The notes: generated by a model from the sequence alone, not told the origin. DNA of 64,000 nt from Cyanobacteria bacterium SIG29 (GCA_015152515.1 SUTV01000001.1:310001-374000); one strand, 5' to 3'. Positions 44,333-55,870 are shown, counted from the first letter of the stretch. A program made the numbers and translations.

Positions 44333-45402
44333 AAAAAATCCTTGTTGTAAGATACCGTTTTATTGGCGATATGATTTTGACAATTCCCTTTCTTAGAAAT
44401 TTAAGAAATGCTTATCCTGATGCACAAATAGATATGCTAGTTGCACCAAATTCTGGCGAAGTAATTGAAAATTGCCCATACGTTAATAATTTTATTTATT
44501 TTGATACTAATCGCAAACACAAATATGAACAAGGAAAAGGAAAACGAAAAACTTTTTGGCACTATGTTTCTTTACTAAAAAAAGAGAAATATGATAAAGC
44601 CTATGTTTTAAAACGTTCTTTTTCTAGTGCAGCTTTATGTTTACTTGCTGGCATAAAAGAAAGAATTGGTTACGATAGCGAGAATCGCGGTTTTATGCTC
44701 ACTCAAAAGGTCAAATATGATTCTAAAAAACACGAATCACTTTGTTTCCTTGATGTTTTAGAAGCAGAAAACCACACAATAAAAGATACTCATCTTGAAA
44801 ATTGGATAAAAGAAGAAAATACACAAAAAGTTCTTTCCTTATTTAAAAAATACAACCTTCCAAATGGAATTAAAACCGTTGCAATAAATGCAACAGCAAC
44901 AAATGAATGGAAAGTTTGGGATTTAGAAAATTATATTCAAATAATCGAATATTTATCAAACGAAAAAGGAATACAAACCATTTTTATTGGTGCTCCATCA
45001 GATAAATCAATATACAAAAATATAAAATATAGTACTGAATTAAGAATAAAACCTATAAACCTATGTGGAGAACTAACAATAAAGGATAGTTTAGCACTAT
45101 TAAAAGAAGTTGATTTTTTAATTGGAAATGACTCTGGAAATTTACATATGGCTTCATCAGTTGGCACGCCTGTTATTGGTTTATATGGTCCAATGCCTTA
45201 TGAGAAATGGAGAGCATTAGGCGAAAACAACATTTTATTAAAAGCAGATTTACCTTGTATGCCTTGTAACTTAAAAGGTAAATGCGAACATAATAAAGCT
45301 TGTATGAAATCAATTAGTATAAAAGCAGTAAAACACGCTATAGATAAACTTATAAGCCAAATGCACCAAATAAGCCAGCATAATAACTCTTATATCCAGT
45401 AA
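44329..45402 (+). CDS. Glycosyltransferase family 9 (LPS heptosyltransferase-like)
   Basis: 357 residues from the ATG at 44329, which overlaps the lpxK stop (ATGA). The N-terminal domain shows KILVVRYRFIGDMILTIPFL, the GT9 acceptor-side pattern. The C-terminal donor domain has IGNDSGNLHMASSVGTPVIG, the typical D-S-G/H motif that grips an ADP-heptose-like donor. A cysteine-rich stretch (CMPCNLKGKCEHNKAC) is also seen in WaaF-like proteins. It probably adds a core sugar to lipid A made with LpxK. The exact sugar is not determinable. Its end overlaps pilC by 53 bases. Confidence 0.88.
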   Translation: MKKILVVRYRFIGDMILTIPFLRNLRNAYPDAQIDMLVAPNSGEVIENCPYVNNFIYFDTNRKHKYEQGKGKRKTFWHYVSLLKKEKYDKAYVLKRSFSSAALCLLAGIKERIGYDSENRGFMLTQKVKYDSKKHESLCFLDVLEAENHTIKDTHLENWIKEENTQKVLSLFKKYNLPNGIKTVAINATATNEWKVWDLENYIQIIEYLSNEKGIQTIFIGAPSDKSIYKNIKYSTELRIKPINLCGELTIKDSLALLKEVDFLIGNDSGNLHMASSVGTPVIGLYGPMPYEKWRALGENNILLKADLPCMPCNLKGKCEHNKACMKSISIKAVKHAIDKLISQMHQISQHNNSYIQ

Positions 45403-46555
45403 CTGCAACGTACAATACAATTAAGCCTACAAAAAGCATAGATACGATTTTAACTGCTTCTGATAAAACATTAATTGCAAGGTCAATTTGTTTTTCATAA
45501 TCAAGAGAAACAACTGCAAACATTTTTTCTAACTCACCAGCTTTTTCACCAGCTGAAACTTGAGACATTGCAAAAGATGAAAATAATTGAGAAACACCAA
45601 AAGCAGTGGTTAATTCACAACCATTATATATACGTTTAACAGCTAAAGAAATTTTTGTTTTCATAGATTTCACACTAATCACATCACTTGCCAGTTCAAC
45701 ACTTTGAGGCAATGGCACCCCTGAATCATAAGCTAAAGATAAAACAGAAAAGAAATTAGCAAAAGAATATGCGCGCATTATAGATTGAACCATTGGAATT
45801 TTAACTACAATATCAATAACTTTTCTTAAAACCTTTTTATTAAAATATATATAACAAATCACACCAGCTATAAATGCGAATATTAATACAATTTTAACTA
45901 CTGCAAAAATAAACCAAGTCATAATAGTTGCAGGGCATATACCGTTACCAAATGAAGCAAATACTTTTAATATAAAAAATTTAAAAAAGAAAAATACAGC
46001 AACGGCCAATGATAAAATCATTGTTGGATAAGTTAATGCTGATATCATTTTAGATTTAAAATTTTCTTCTCTTTTTAAATTATCAATTGTTTTAGATAAA
46101 ACTTGTTCTAATTTACCAGATGATTCGCCGGCTACAATCAATTTACAATAAACAGCGCCTAAAACATTACCATAACCACTAAAAGCCTCTTCAAGAGAAT
46201 AACCTTTTTCAATTTTTTTTATAACTACACTACATAACCCTTTAATTTTTTTATTATTTGAAGCATTCATAACAGATTCAAAAATCTGATAAACTGAAAG
46301 TCCAGACTTAAACATATAATAAAAAGAATTAAAAAATTCTATTTTTTCCTTCAAAGTAAACATTGTTTCTTTTGATATATTCTTTGAATAATTAGAAGAT
46401 TTTATTTGAGCATTCGATAATTCTTCTTTTATTTCAAGAACAACTAAACCTTCTTTTTCAAGCTTAATAGCAGCATCAGAAATATTGCTTGCATTAATAG
46501 AATTTGCAACAACGTCTCCATTTTTATTCTTTGCTTTATAAAAAAACCTAGCCAT
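45350..46555 (-). CDS. pilC: Type IV pilus / type II secretion inner-membrane platform protein
   Basis: 401 residues, PilC/GspF family. It starts MARFFYKAKNKNGDVV, the usual opening, then has two T2SSF domains (about 70-195 and 275-395) with three membrane segments. SGKLEQVLSKT and AGEKAGELEKMF are the repeated E-x-G-x-L motifs of the two domains. No pilB, pilT or pilin gene is adjacent, so it belongs to a dispersed pilus, competence or secretion machine. Divergent from zupT. Confidence 0.9.
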   Translation of the reverse strand: MARFFYKAKNKNGDVVANSINASNISDAAIKLEKEGLVVLEIKEELSNAQIKSSNYSKNISKETMFTLKEKIEFFNSFYYMFKSGLSVYQIFESVMNASNNKKIKGLCSVVIKKIEKGYSLEEAFSGYGNVLGAVYCKLIVAGESSGKLEQVLSKTIDNLKREENFKSKMISALTYPTMILSLAVAVFFFFKFFILKVFASFGNGICPATIMTWFIFAVVKIVLIFAFIAGVICYIYFNKKVLRKVIDIVVKIPMVQSIMRAYSFANFFSVLSLAYDSGVPLPQSVELASDVISVKSMKTKISLAVKRIYNGCELTTAFGVSQLFSSFAMSQVSAGEKAGELEKMFAVVSLDYEKQIDLAINVLSEAVKIVSMLFVGLIVLYVAVTGYKSYYAGLFGAFGL

Positions 46556-46561
46556 AAAGAC

Positions 46562-46567
46562 ATTATA
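46562..46567 (-). promoter_or_regulatory. -10 box of pilC, six bases before the ATG
   Basis: On the minus strand a perfect TATAAT is followed by GTCTTT and the ATG, with no Shine-Dalgarno sequence. Probable leaderless start, divergent from a similar arrangement at zupT. Confidence 0.5.
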
Positions 46568-46619
46568 TAGTTTTCATCACGACATTACAATTAGAAAAGA
46601 AAAAAAGAATTTTTTATGA

Positions 46620-46625
46620 TATTAT
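46620..46625 (+). promoter_or_regulatory. -10 box of zupT, six bases before the ATG
   Basis: TATTAT is followed by GAATTT and the ATG. No Shine-Dalgarno sequence. An overlapping TATGAT (46615-46620) is an alternative -10. Confidence 0.4.
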
Positions 46626-46631
46626 GAATTT

Positions 46632-47417
46632 ATGAAAACTTATGTTTTACCATTAATACTAACTTTATGTTCTGGGATGTCCACCCTAATCGGCGGATTT
46701 ATTACTTTTTTTGTAAAACGAAATAATTTAAAAGCATTATCTGTTGGCTTGGGTTTTTCAGCAGGCGTTATGATTTATGTAAGTTTATGCGAACTTATGA
46801 ATGAATCACCTGTAATGTTAGGAGCGTTTTATGGTGAAACAATGTCAAAAGCACTTGCTTTTGGTGGTTTTATGTTTGGTATAGTTACTGCAATTTTAAT
46901 CGACTTTTTTATACCAGACCACATTGAATCAGATTTTTTAAACTCTTCAAAAAAACATCAAGAACATCACAAAATTAGAAGAGCAGGTTTAATAACAGCA
47001 ATAGCAGTAGCTCTTCACAATTTTCCTGAAGGGGTTGCAACATTTTTAGTTTCTAGCCAAGATTTAATGTTGGGTATTCCCGTTGCAATAGCAATTGCAA
47101 TTCATAACATTCCAGAAGGTATAGCTGTAGCCCTTCCAATTTTCCACGCAACAGGAAAGAAGCGCCAAGCAATTTGGTATTCATTCCTATCTGGTATATC
47201 TGAACCTATTGGAGGTTTATTAGGTGTTTTATTATTAAAAACAATGCTTCCAGAACAAATGATTGGATTTATGCTTGCAGCTGTTGCCGGCATTATGGTT
47301 TATATTTCTTTTGATACATTATTACCACTTGCAAGAGAATACGGAGAAAACCACCACGTAATTATTGGTATAGTATCTGGTATGTTAATTATGGGTTGTG
47401 GTTTAGTTTTTCTATAA
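46632..47417 (+). CDS. zupT: ZIP-family zinc transporter ZupT
   Basis: Imports Zn2+ and other divalent metals. 261 residues, about eight membrane segments. The metal-binding helices carry HNFPEGVATF and HNIPEGIAVALPIF, the two HNxPEG motifs of the ZupT/GufA branch. A histidine-rich loop (KKHQEHHKIRR) lies between TM3 and TM4. Its end overlaps the convergent GNAT gene by six bases. Confidence 0.93.
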   Translation: MKTYVLPLILTLCSGMSTLIGGFITFFVKRNNLKALSVGLGFSAGVMIYVSLCELMNESPVMLGAFYGETMSKALAFGGFMFGIVTAILIDFFIPDHIESDFLNSSKKHQEHHKIRRAGLITAIAVALHNFPEGVATFLVSSQDLMLGIPVAIAIAIHNIPEGIAVALPIFHATGKKRQAIWYSFLSGISEPIGGLLGVLLLKTMLPEQMIGFMLAAVAGIMVYISFDTLLPLAREYGENHHVIIGIVSGMLIMGCGLVFL

Positions 47418-47903
47418 AATATATTCCAAAATATAATCATCCATCACAAAACCACTACCAATATCATTAACAACAGAATCAATAGTTTTAAAGCCCCATT
47501 TTTCATAAGCTTTTATAGTGTTTATATTGTTTTTATTAACTGTTAGAACAATTGATTTCTTATTAAAAATTTTAGCTAATTCTTTTATTTTTTGAAAAGC
47601 CTTATGACCATAACCTGAATTTCTAAAATTCTTTTTAATATACAACTTTGATAAAAATAAATAATTTTCTTTATTAGAACATCCAAAATATCCAACAATT
47701 TCATTTTTATCTTCAATAAGAAAATAACAATATTTTTCATTTTCAATTTGATTTTTTATTGCATTATAAGATTGAAATTTTTCAACCATATAATCAATTT
47801 GAGATAAAGTCAAAATACAAACCCAGTATTCATGCCAGATTTCACTTGCCAAAAGAGCCAATTTTTCAATATCTGCATTTTCTTTTACTTCAATAAATTT
47901 CAT
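47412..47903 (-). CDS. GNAT-family N-acetyltransferase
   Basis: 163 residues. The acetyl-CoA-binding motif A reads KLYIKKNFRNSGYGHKAFQKI (R-x-x-G-x-G/A form), followed by VLTVNKNNINTIKAYEKWGF, typical of small-molecule or protein acetyltransferases of the RimI/PhnO type. The substrate is unknown. GAGAAG lies upstream of the ATG. It probably forms its own transcription unit. Confidence 0.88.
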   Translation of the reverse strand: MKFIEVKENADIEKLALLASEIWHEYWVCILTLSQIDYMVEKFQSYNAIKNQIENEKYCYFLIEDKNEIVGYFGCSNKENYLFLSKLYIKKNFRNSGYGHKAFQKIKELAKIFNKKSIVLTVNKNNINTIKAYEKWGFKTIDSVVNDIGSGFVMDDYILEYIL

Positions 47904-47967
47904 AATTTCTTCTCAAAATAAACTTTTTATTTTTTATATTATAACAAGATTTATAAACCGTTACAAA

Positions 47968-47997
47968 TTGGCGAATAGCTTATGTTTATAGTACAAT
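47968..47997 (+). promoter_or_regulatory. Probable gyrB promoter
   Basis: TTGGCG (47968-47973) and TACAAT (47992-47997) are 18 bases apart, about 33 bases before the gyrB ATG, which has a GTTGGGG ribosome site. A similar TTTATAGTA(C/A)AAT sequence precedes ffh. Confidence 0.45.
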
Positions 47998-48026
47998 ATC
48001 ATAAGAAAAGTAGAGTTGGGGTTTAA

Positions 48027-50474
<2,448 letters not shown>

Positions 50475-50489
50475 TGAGGTAAATACATA

Positions 50490-51548
50490 GTGGGTTTTAT
50501 AATAAAACTACTAAAACTAAAGATTACAAAGGTGCTAATATTTCTACTTACAGTAGCATTTATTGCATCTTTGTATTTTTGTCGAGATTGGTATATCACT
50601 CAATACCATAAGGCTATTGGTTTTTACTATGTAAGCAAAGGCGATAAAGCATATAAAAAAGAAAAATATCAAAAGGCAATTGATTTTTACAAAATCGCAC
50701 TAAAACATTATCCGGGTCATTCAAATGCTAGCTGTAACTTGGGTAATATTTATGTAAGTTTCGAAAATTATTATGAAGCAGTTAATGCATATGAAAACGC
50801 TCTAAAATATAGTCCTAACTATATGGTTTGTAGAATGGATTTAGGAATAATTCTTGCTGAAAAAATGGCAGATTACGATAAAGCCATTCAAGAATATGGA
50901 AAAATTGTAAATTCAAATCCTTTTACAATAAATATTCCATTCATCTTTGATAATAAAAAATCAACAACTGCAAATAGAGGTATTGCTTATTATAATATGG
51001 GATTAGCTTATAGAGGAAAAGCTGTTTATATGGGTGAAGACACACTAACCTCTGTAAAATATCTAAAAAAAGCAAAAGAATCATATTTAAAAGCAGAAAA
51101 ATATTTAAAAAATAATTTTGATAATACCTACAACCTAGCATTCACCTATCATTTATTAGGCGATTATAATAATGCGGCATTGAAATACTGTGATGCAATA
51201 AATATTAAACCAGATGTATATGAAGCACATTATAATTTTGCACTTCTTCTTCGTTCAATGAATATGAATCAAGAAGCACTTGAAGAATTTGAAAAAACAA
51301 CAATGTTGCTTGATTATTATAGCAATGATGACAAAACAAAGTATGTTTTTGGCATAATAACAGAAATTAAAAGAAGAATTATTAACGAAGGCAAATACGA
51401 TTACCTAAAAGAAAGAATAGACATTACTTCATTAGGAAAAGACGAAATTACATATTCTAAAGGTAAAGTTGTTGCTTCAAAGCAAAAAGAATTTAAAATG
51501 AATGAACTGCTAAAGTGTAATTGCAGAAGTAAATTTGAAAACAAGTAA
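50490..51548 (+). CDS. Membrane-anchored TPR-repeat protein
   Basis: 352 residues starting at GTG (50490), with GAGGT about ten bases upstream. One N-terminal membrane helix (about 13-30) followed by at least four TPR units, for example AYKKEKYQKAIDFYKIALKH and NYYEAVNAYENALKYSPN, continuing to the C-terminal third (PDVYEAHYNFALLLRS). TPRs bind partner proteins. It begins a series of four genes after gyrB that also holds a diguanylate cyclase and a lytic transglycosylase. Specific function unknown. Confidence 0.8.
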   Translation: MGFIIKLLKLKITKVLIFLLTVAFIASLYFCRDWYITQYHKAIGFYYVSKGDKAYKKEKYQKAIDFYKIALKHYPGHSNASCNLGNIYVSFENYYEAVNAYENALKYSPNYMVCRMDLGIILAEKMADYDKAIQEYGKIVNSNPFTINIPFIFDNKKSTTANRGIAYYNMGLAYRGKAVYMGEDTLTSVKYLKKAKESYLKAEKYLKNNFDNTYNLAFTYHLLGDYNNAALKYCDAINIKPDVYEAHYNFALLLRSMNMNQEALEEFEKTTMLLDYYSNDDKTKYVFGIITEIKRRIINEGKYDYLKERIDITSLGKDEITYSKGKVVASKQKEFKMNELLKCNCRSKFENK

Positions 51549-51550
51549 AT

Positions 51551-52996
51551 ATGCAAAATAATAAAGAAAACATAGAATTTTTAAACGAATTATCAAATAT
51601 TTTAAGCAAAAAGATATCTCCAATCACAACGATATCTTCAATTTCTAAGTTATACAAAACATATTTAAACATTGAAAAAATCAATTTTGTCATTTGGGAC
51701 AATAACAATATGATGTTAAAAGATTTTGTACAAGATTGGAAATTTTTTGACGAAAAAAACGAATCAAAAGAAATAAATTTTACATATACAAATCTTTCTG
51801 CAAAAAAAGGTAAAACTTTTTATTTCAACGAAACAGAATATAGTTGCGAAATTTCAAAAGAAGAAATAAAAGAAATCAATGAAAATCTTGAAGATGAAAA
51901 TCATATAATATACCCAATGACATCTAATGGTGATGTTTTTGGATTGATAAAAATAAAAATAGAAAAACAAAACTATACAAGAACATTTTTTGAGATAACA
52001 AATATTGCATCAAAATTAATTTCTAGCGCAATAATTAACTATATTTTAAATGAACAAATGGAAATTAGTTTGAATTTCTATAAAGCAATGAAAGATATTG
52101 CAAAAATTATAGAAAGCCAATATGAATTATCATACATAATTCCGTTAATTGGCGAAATGATTGATAGATTTATGTCTTCTCATTTGATTTATATTTTTAT
52201 TTATAAAGACGAAAAATATAAACTTGTGTGGCCAAGTGCTTGTAAAGAAAAATCCATTTACAATTTATTAGAAAAAATAAATCATAATACAGATTTTATC
52301 ATTTCTGAAAATGGAAAAACTGGCGCATTTCCAATAATCAATGAAGAAAAACATATTATTGGCGCAATTGTAGCATATAGCAATATAGATAAACTTCTAC
52401 AAAAAGATATTGACTATCTTCTACAATTAACAAGACAATCAGGAATGACTATACAAAGAGCAAATGTATATGCTGAAGTTTTAAAATATGCAACAATGGA
52501 CGCATTAACCGGATTAAATAATAGAAGACAATTTGAAATACGTTTAAAACAAGAAGTTTCTAATAGCAAAAGAAACAATACTCCACTATGTTGCATGATG
52601 TTAGATGTTGATTACTTTAAAAAAGTAAATGATACTTATGGTCATACAGCAGGTGACTGCGTATTAAAAGCAGTATCAAACATTATCAAAAATGAAATAA
52701 GAGAATACGATATTGCTTGTAGATATGGTGGTGAAGAATTTTTCATAATACTTCCACAAACAAACATAAAAGAAGCAAGTTTAGTTGCACAAAGACTTAG
52801 AAAAGTCATTGAAGAAGCGAAAATGGATATTTTAGATGCTGGAATAGAAAATATCCCTTACCTAAAAGTAACGATAAGTGTTGGTGTTTGCGCATTTGAA
52901 AACTCAATGAACGCAAATGATATAGCAATAAAAGTAGATAAAGCATTATATGATGCAAAAGAAACAGGAAGAAATAGAGTAATTATTGCCGAATAA
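51551..52996 (+). CDS. GAF-GGDEF diguanylate cyclase
   Basis: Makes cyclic di-GMP from two GTP. 481 residues. A divergent N-terminal part and a probable GAF-like sensor region (about 170-305) precede the GGDEF domain, which starts with DALTGLNNRRQFEIRL. The active-site motif is GGEEF at 393-397, and the inhibitory I-site RxxD is present at 384-387, exactly five residues before it, so the enzyme should be active and product-inhibited. The ATG is two bases after the TPR gene stop, without a clear ribosome site. Confidence 0.92.
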   Translation: MQNNKENIEFLNELSNILSKKISPITTISSISKLYKTYLNIEKINFVIWDNNNMMLKDFVQDWKFFDEKNESKEINFTYTNLSAKKGKTFYFNETEYSCEISKEEIKEINENLEDENHIIYPMTSNGDVFGLIKIKIEKQNYTRTFFEITNIASKLISSAIINYILNEQMEISLNFYKAMKDIAKIIESQYELSYIIPLIGEMIDRFMSSHLIYIFIYKDEKYKLVWPSACKEKSIYNLLEKINHNTDFIISENGKTGAFPIINEEKHIIGAIVAYSNIDKLLQKDIDYLLQLTRQSGMTIQRANVYAEVLKYATMDALTGLNNRRQFEIRLKQEVSNSKRNNTPLCCMMLDVDYFKKVNDTYGHTAGDCVLKAVSNIIKNEIREYDIACRYGGEEFFIILPQTNIKEASLVAQRLRKVIEEAKMDILDAGIENIPYLKVTISVGVCAFENSMNANDIAIKVDKALYDAKETGRNRVIIAE

Positions 52997-53014
52997 AAGG
53001 AATAAGAATAGTTT

Positions 53015-54991
53015 ATGAAATTTTTAAAATATACTTTAGCAGTTTTAATTATTGTTGTACCTAGTATCATTACTATTTTAATATATAACGATAAAATAGC
53101 TCAAGATTCTCCAACTTATTACAAACAAGGCATTAATTTTTATAATGAAGGTGACTATCAAAACGCATATTATAATTTTGGAAAAATAAGCAAAATTAGT
53201 CCATTACACAGTATTGCAACATATAAGCAAGCAAAATCGGCCCAAAAAGTGGGTGATTATTCAATGGCTGCTTTAAAATACAAATTATTTTTAGATAAAA
53301 ATCCAAACTCAATTTTTTCACAAACAGCTCGTTTTAATCTAGCAAAATGTTATTTCTATTTAAAAAAATATGAAGAAGCTAAGATTCTCTTTGAAGAATC
53401 AAAAAATAAAAACGACGGCAAATCTTATGGCGAAGACTATTATTTAGGGTTAATTGAAAAATCTAAAGATAAACTTAAGGCAATAAATCATTTTATAGCG
53501 TACTTACAAGAAGATAGAGAAGATAAAACAAATGAACTAGCAGCTGCAGAAGAATTATCTTTATTAAACAAAAATCTTAACCAAGATGAAAAAATGCTGT
53601 TAGGAAAAACTTATTACAAAAATAAAAAATACTCTAAAGCATTAGAATATTTTTCTACAATTCCAATGTCTATGTGCTGGGACTATTTAATTTTATCAAA
53701 CCACTTTGCAGGCAATAAAGTTATTGCAAAAAAATTAATTGAAAATGGCGCAATTAAATACGCTCAAGATATAGAAGAAACAAACCTTCATAAAATATAT
53801 GATATTTATACTTCTTATATGTCAGGTTCTAAATTAAGAAATTGGACACAAATGCACAATTTTGTTCGATTAAATAATTTAAAAGGCGAAGACTATGTTT
53901 TATATAAACTTGCTGACTTAACAACAAAAGAAAAATCATATATTTTATATTCTACTATTGAAAATAAATATCCAAATTCAATTTTTGCACCAGAATCCCT
54001 ATGGAATGTATTTTGGACAAAATACAAAAGAAAAGAATACAAAACAGCAGAACAACTTGCTATTAAACACCTAAAAAATTATAAAGAAGTTAATTCTACA
54101 ACAAGAATAGCATATTGGCTTGCAAAAACAGAATTAAAACTAAATAAAAATTCAGAAGCTCACAACCTACTATCTAAAATCGCATCAAAATATCCTGATG
54201 ATTATTATGGATTAAGAGCAGAATTCCTTTTAAATAAAAACAACAATTTTTGGACAACAAAAATTGGAAATAAAATTCCAATAACAAAAACAGAAATTGA
54301 ATTTCCTATATCATTATCAGAACAAAATATAAAAGATTTAAAATTAATAAATACCTTATTTGATATGGGCGATTATGAAATTTGGCTGGATGCTAATTTT
54401 GATAATAAAATTGTTGAAAGCTGGTTTGAATTAAGAAAAGGTAAAAAAGCACGCTCTGCTGTAATGGCGCGTGATGCGATAAAAGAAATGGATGTTAAAC
54501 CATCCTTCTTAAGCGCTGCATACAAACTAGCATACCCAAGACATTGGGTTCAAGAAATTAATATAGCTGGCGAAAAATTAGGTTTAGACCCATATTTTAT
54601 TATCGCGTTAATCAAAGAAGAAAGCCATTTTGATGAACACGCAAAAAGCAAAACAAATGCATCTGGATTAATGCAATTAATGCCAGCAACTGCTAATTAT
54701 ATGATTGGCAAATTATCTCTTGATATTCCAGTTCTTGCAAATCTTGAAAATCCAAGAACTAATATTTATTTAGGTTGCAACTATTTAAAATATTTAAAAG
54801 AACGTTTTAATGATGACCTTTTAGTAACTGCTGCATATAATGGTGGCGAAGGCTCTGTAAACAAATGGGTTAAAAACTATAATACAAAAGATTATGATGA
54901 ATTTATAGAAAATATTCCATACGAAGAAACAAGAAACTATGTAAAAAAAGTTTTCAGAAGTTACCATTTGTATAAAAAGATTTATAAATAA
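53015..54991 (+). CDS. Lytic transglycosylase (Slt70-like) with TPR-type helical domain
   Basis: Cleaves peptidoglycan glycan strands to form 1,6-anhydromuropeptides. 658 residues. An N-terminal membrane helix (about 5-25) is followed by many TPR-like helical repeats (about 35-500), then an SLT lysozyme-like domain (about 515-655) with IIALIKEESHFDEHAKS, whose first Glu of KEES is the catalytic acid, NASGLMQLMPATA and VTAAYNGGEGSVNKW. The layout is that of soluble Slt. It is probably cotranscribed with the diguanylate cyclase. Confidence 0.92.
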   Translation: MKFLKYTLAVLIIVVPSIITILIYNDKIAQDSPTYYKQGINFYNEGDYQNAYYNFGKISKISPLHSIATYKQAKSAQKVGDYSMAALKYKLFLDKNPNSIFSQTARFNLAKCYFYLKKYEEAKILFEESKNKNDGKSYGEDYYLGLIEKSKDKLKAINHFIAYLQEDREDKTNELAAAEELSLLNKNLNQDEKMLLGKTYYKNKKYSKALEYFSTIPMSMCWDYLILSNHFAGNKVIAKKLIENGAIKYAQDIEETNLHKIYDIYTSYMSGSKLRNWTQMHNFVRLNNLKGEDYVLYKLADLTTKEKSYILYSTIENKYPNSIFAPESLWNVFWTKYKRKEYKTAEQLAIKHLKNYKEVNSTTRIAYWLAKTELKLNKNSEAHNLLSKIASKYPDDYYGLRAEFLLNKNNNFWTTKIGNKIPITKTEIEFPISLSEQNIKDLKLINTLFDMGDYEIWLDANFDNKIVESWFELRKGKKARSAVMARDAIKEMDVKPSFLSAAYKLAYPRHWVQEINIAGEKLGLDPYFIIALIKEESHFDEHAKSKTNASGLMQLMPATANYMIGKLSLDIPVLANLENPRTNIYLGCNYLKYLKERFNDDLLVTAAYNGGEGSVNKWVKNYNTKDYDEFIENIPYEETRNYVKKVFRSYHLYKKIYK

Positions 54992-55002
54992 TAAAAAATT
55001 AT

Positions 55003-55407
55003 ATGAAAATAAAAGTTAAAGATGAGAATATTTGGGAAATAATTGCAGAACCAACAATGCAGTATAAATTATTTATACTTATTAATTTTCTTGTGTGCAT
55101 TTTTATTTTCTTAATAATATCTATAACTAAAATTTATCAAATTCCAACAGTTACTTATCTAGTCTGCTTTCTTTGCGCTGTTTTTTATCCATATCGTGAA
55201 AAATTAATTGTTAATAAAAAAGAAAATCTAATAAAAATCACAAATTATTCTATAATCTCTTATTTATTCAAAAAAAGTAATGAAAAAGAATATTCATTAT
55301 CTATGTGTATTGATAATAAATTAAAAAATTCAAAACTTTTACATATGCCTTTTCAGATAAAAGAAAAAGAAGAAATCTTAAACTTATTAGAAAATTTTAT
55401 AAAATAA
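55003..55407 (+). CDS. Small membrane protein, unknown
   Basis: 134 residues with two adjacent hydrophobic helices (about 24-42 and 46-64) separated by a short turn, then a polar C-terminal domain with strands (NLIKITNYSIISYLFKK). It resembles PH-like small membrane proteins in layout, but I do not recognise a family. The ATG follows the lytic transglycosylase stop by 11 bases without a clear ribosome site. The confidence in its being real rests on length, position and orientation. Confidence 0.5.
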   Translation: MKIKVKDENIWEIIAEPTMQYKLFILINFLVCIFIFLIISITKIYQIPTVTYLVCFLCAVFYPYREKLIVNKKENLIKITNYSIISYLFKKSNEKEYSLSMCIDNKLKNSKLLHMPFQIKEKEEILNLLENFIK

Positions 55408-55435
55408 TTAACAGCCCAAGCATAACGAAGCGAAC

Positions 55436-55634
55436 AATAAAATATTGATATACGATTGCAATGCGAGCACAGTTTGAGTGCAATAGCACGAGTTTGCGAG
55501 CATTAGGTATATCGATTAATTTTATTAGTGAGCGCAGTTCCGCTTGGCAGTTTCTTTGGTACTTTCCTTTGCTGACAAAGAAAGTACATACAAAAAAGTT
55601 TTATATGATACTTTTCTCATTGCAGAAAAGTATC
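55436..55634. repeat. Hairpin-rich repeat-like element
   Basis: Three nested or tandem dyads: AATAAAAT (55436-55443) with ATTTTATT (55519-55526) enclosing a GC-richer core; GTACTTTC (55559-55566) with GAAAGTAC (55580-55587), extended by TTTG/CAAA; and the perfect 11-bp GATACTTTTCT (55607-55617) with AGAAAAGTATC (55624-55634). The last two hairpins resemble each other, so they may be related copies. The first 130 bases are clearly less AT-rich than the surroundings. It looks like a dispersed intergenic repeat. Confidence 0.5.
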
Positions 55635-55870
55635 CAAAAGACTAGCAACCTGATATTCCGTTTCTATTTTACTAATTGCAACCAAAAGCTTTGTAACTCG
55701 GCTTTCAGCCTCAAACAGACAAAGCTAAAAAACGTTTTAATAAGCAAAATTACGAAACTCCATATATGGTTGCAAAATTATAATTACTACAAAAAACTAT
55801 GTAAAAAACATAAAAATATTTGACATTTTGAAATATAAAATATTGTAAAATCATGGTATGATTTTAAATT

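Noticed and set aside
55461-55823. 120-codon open frame on the + strand
   Set aside because: No ribosome site, it runs through the three hairpins, and the predicted protein has no coherent composition. It is an open frame over a repeat-like element.
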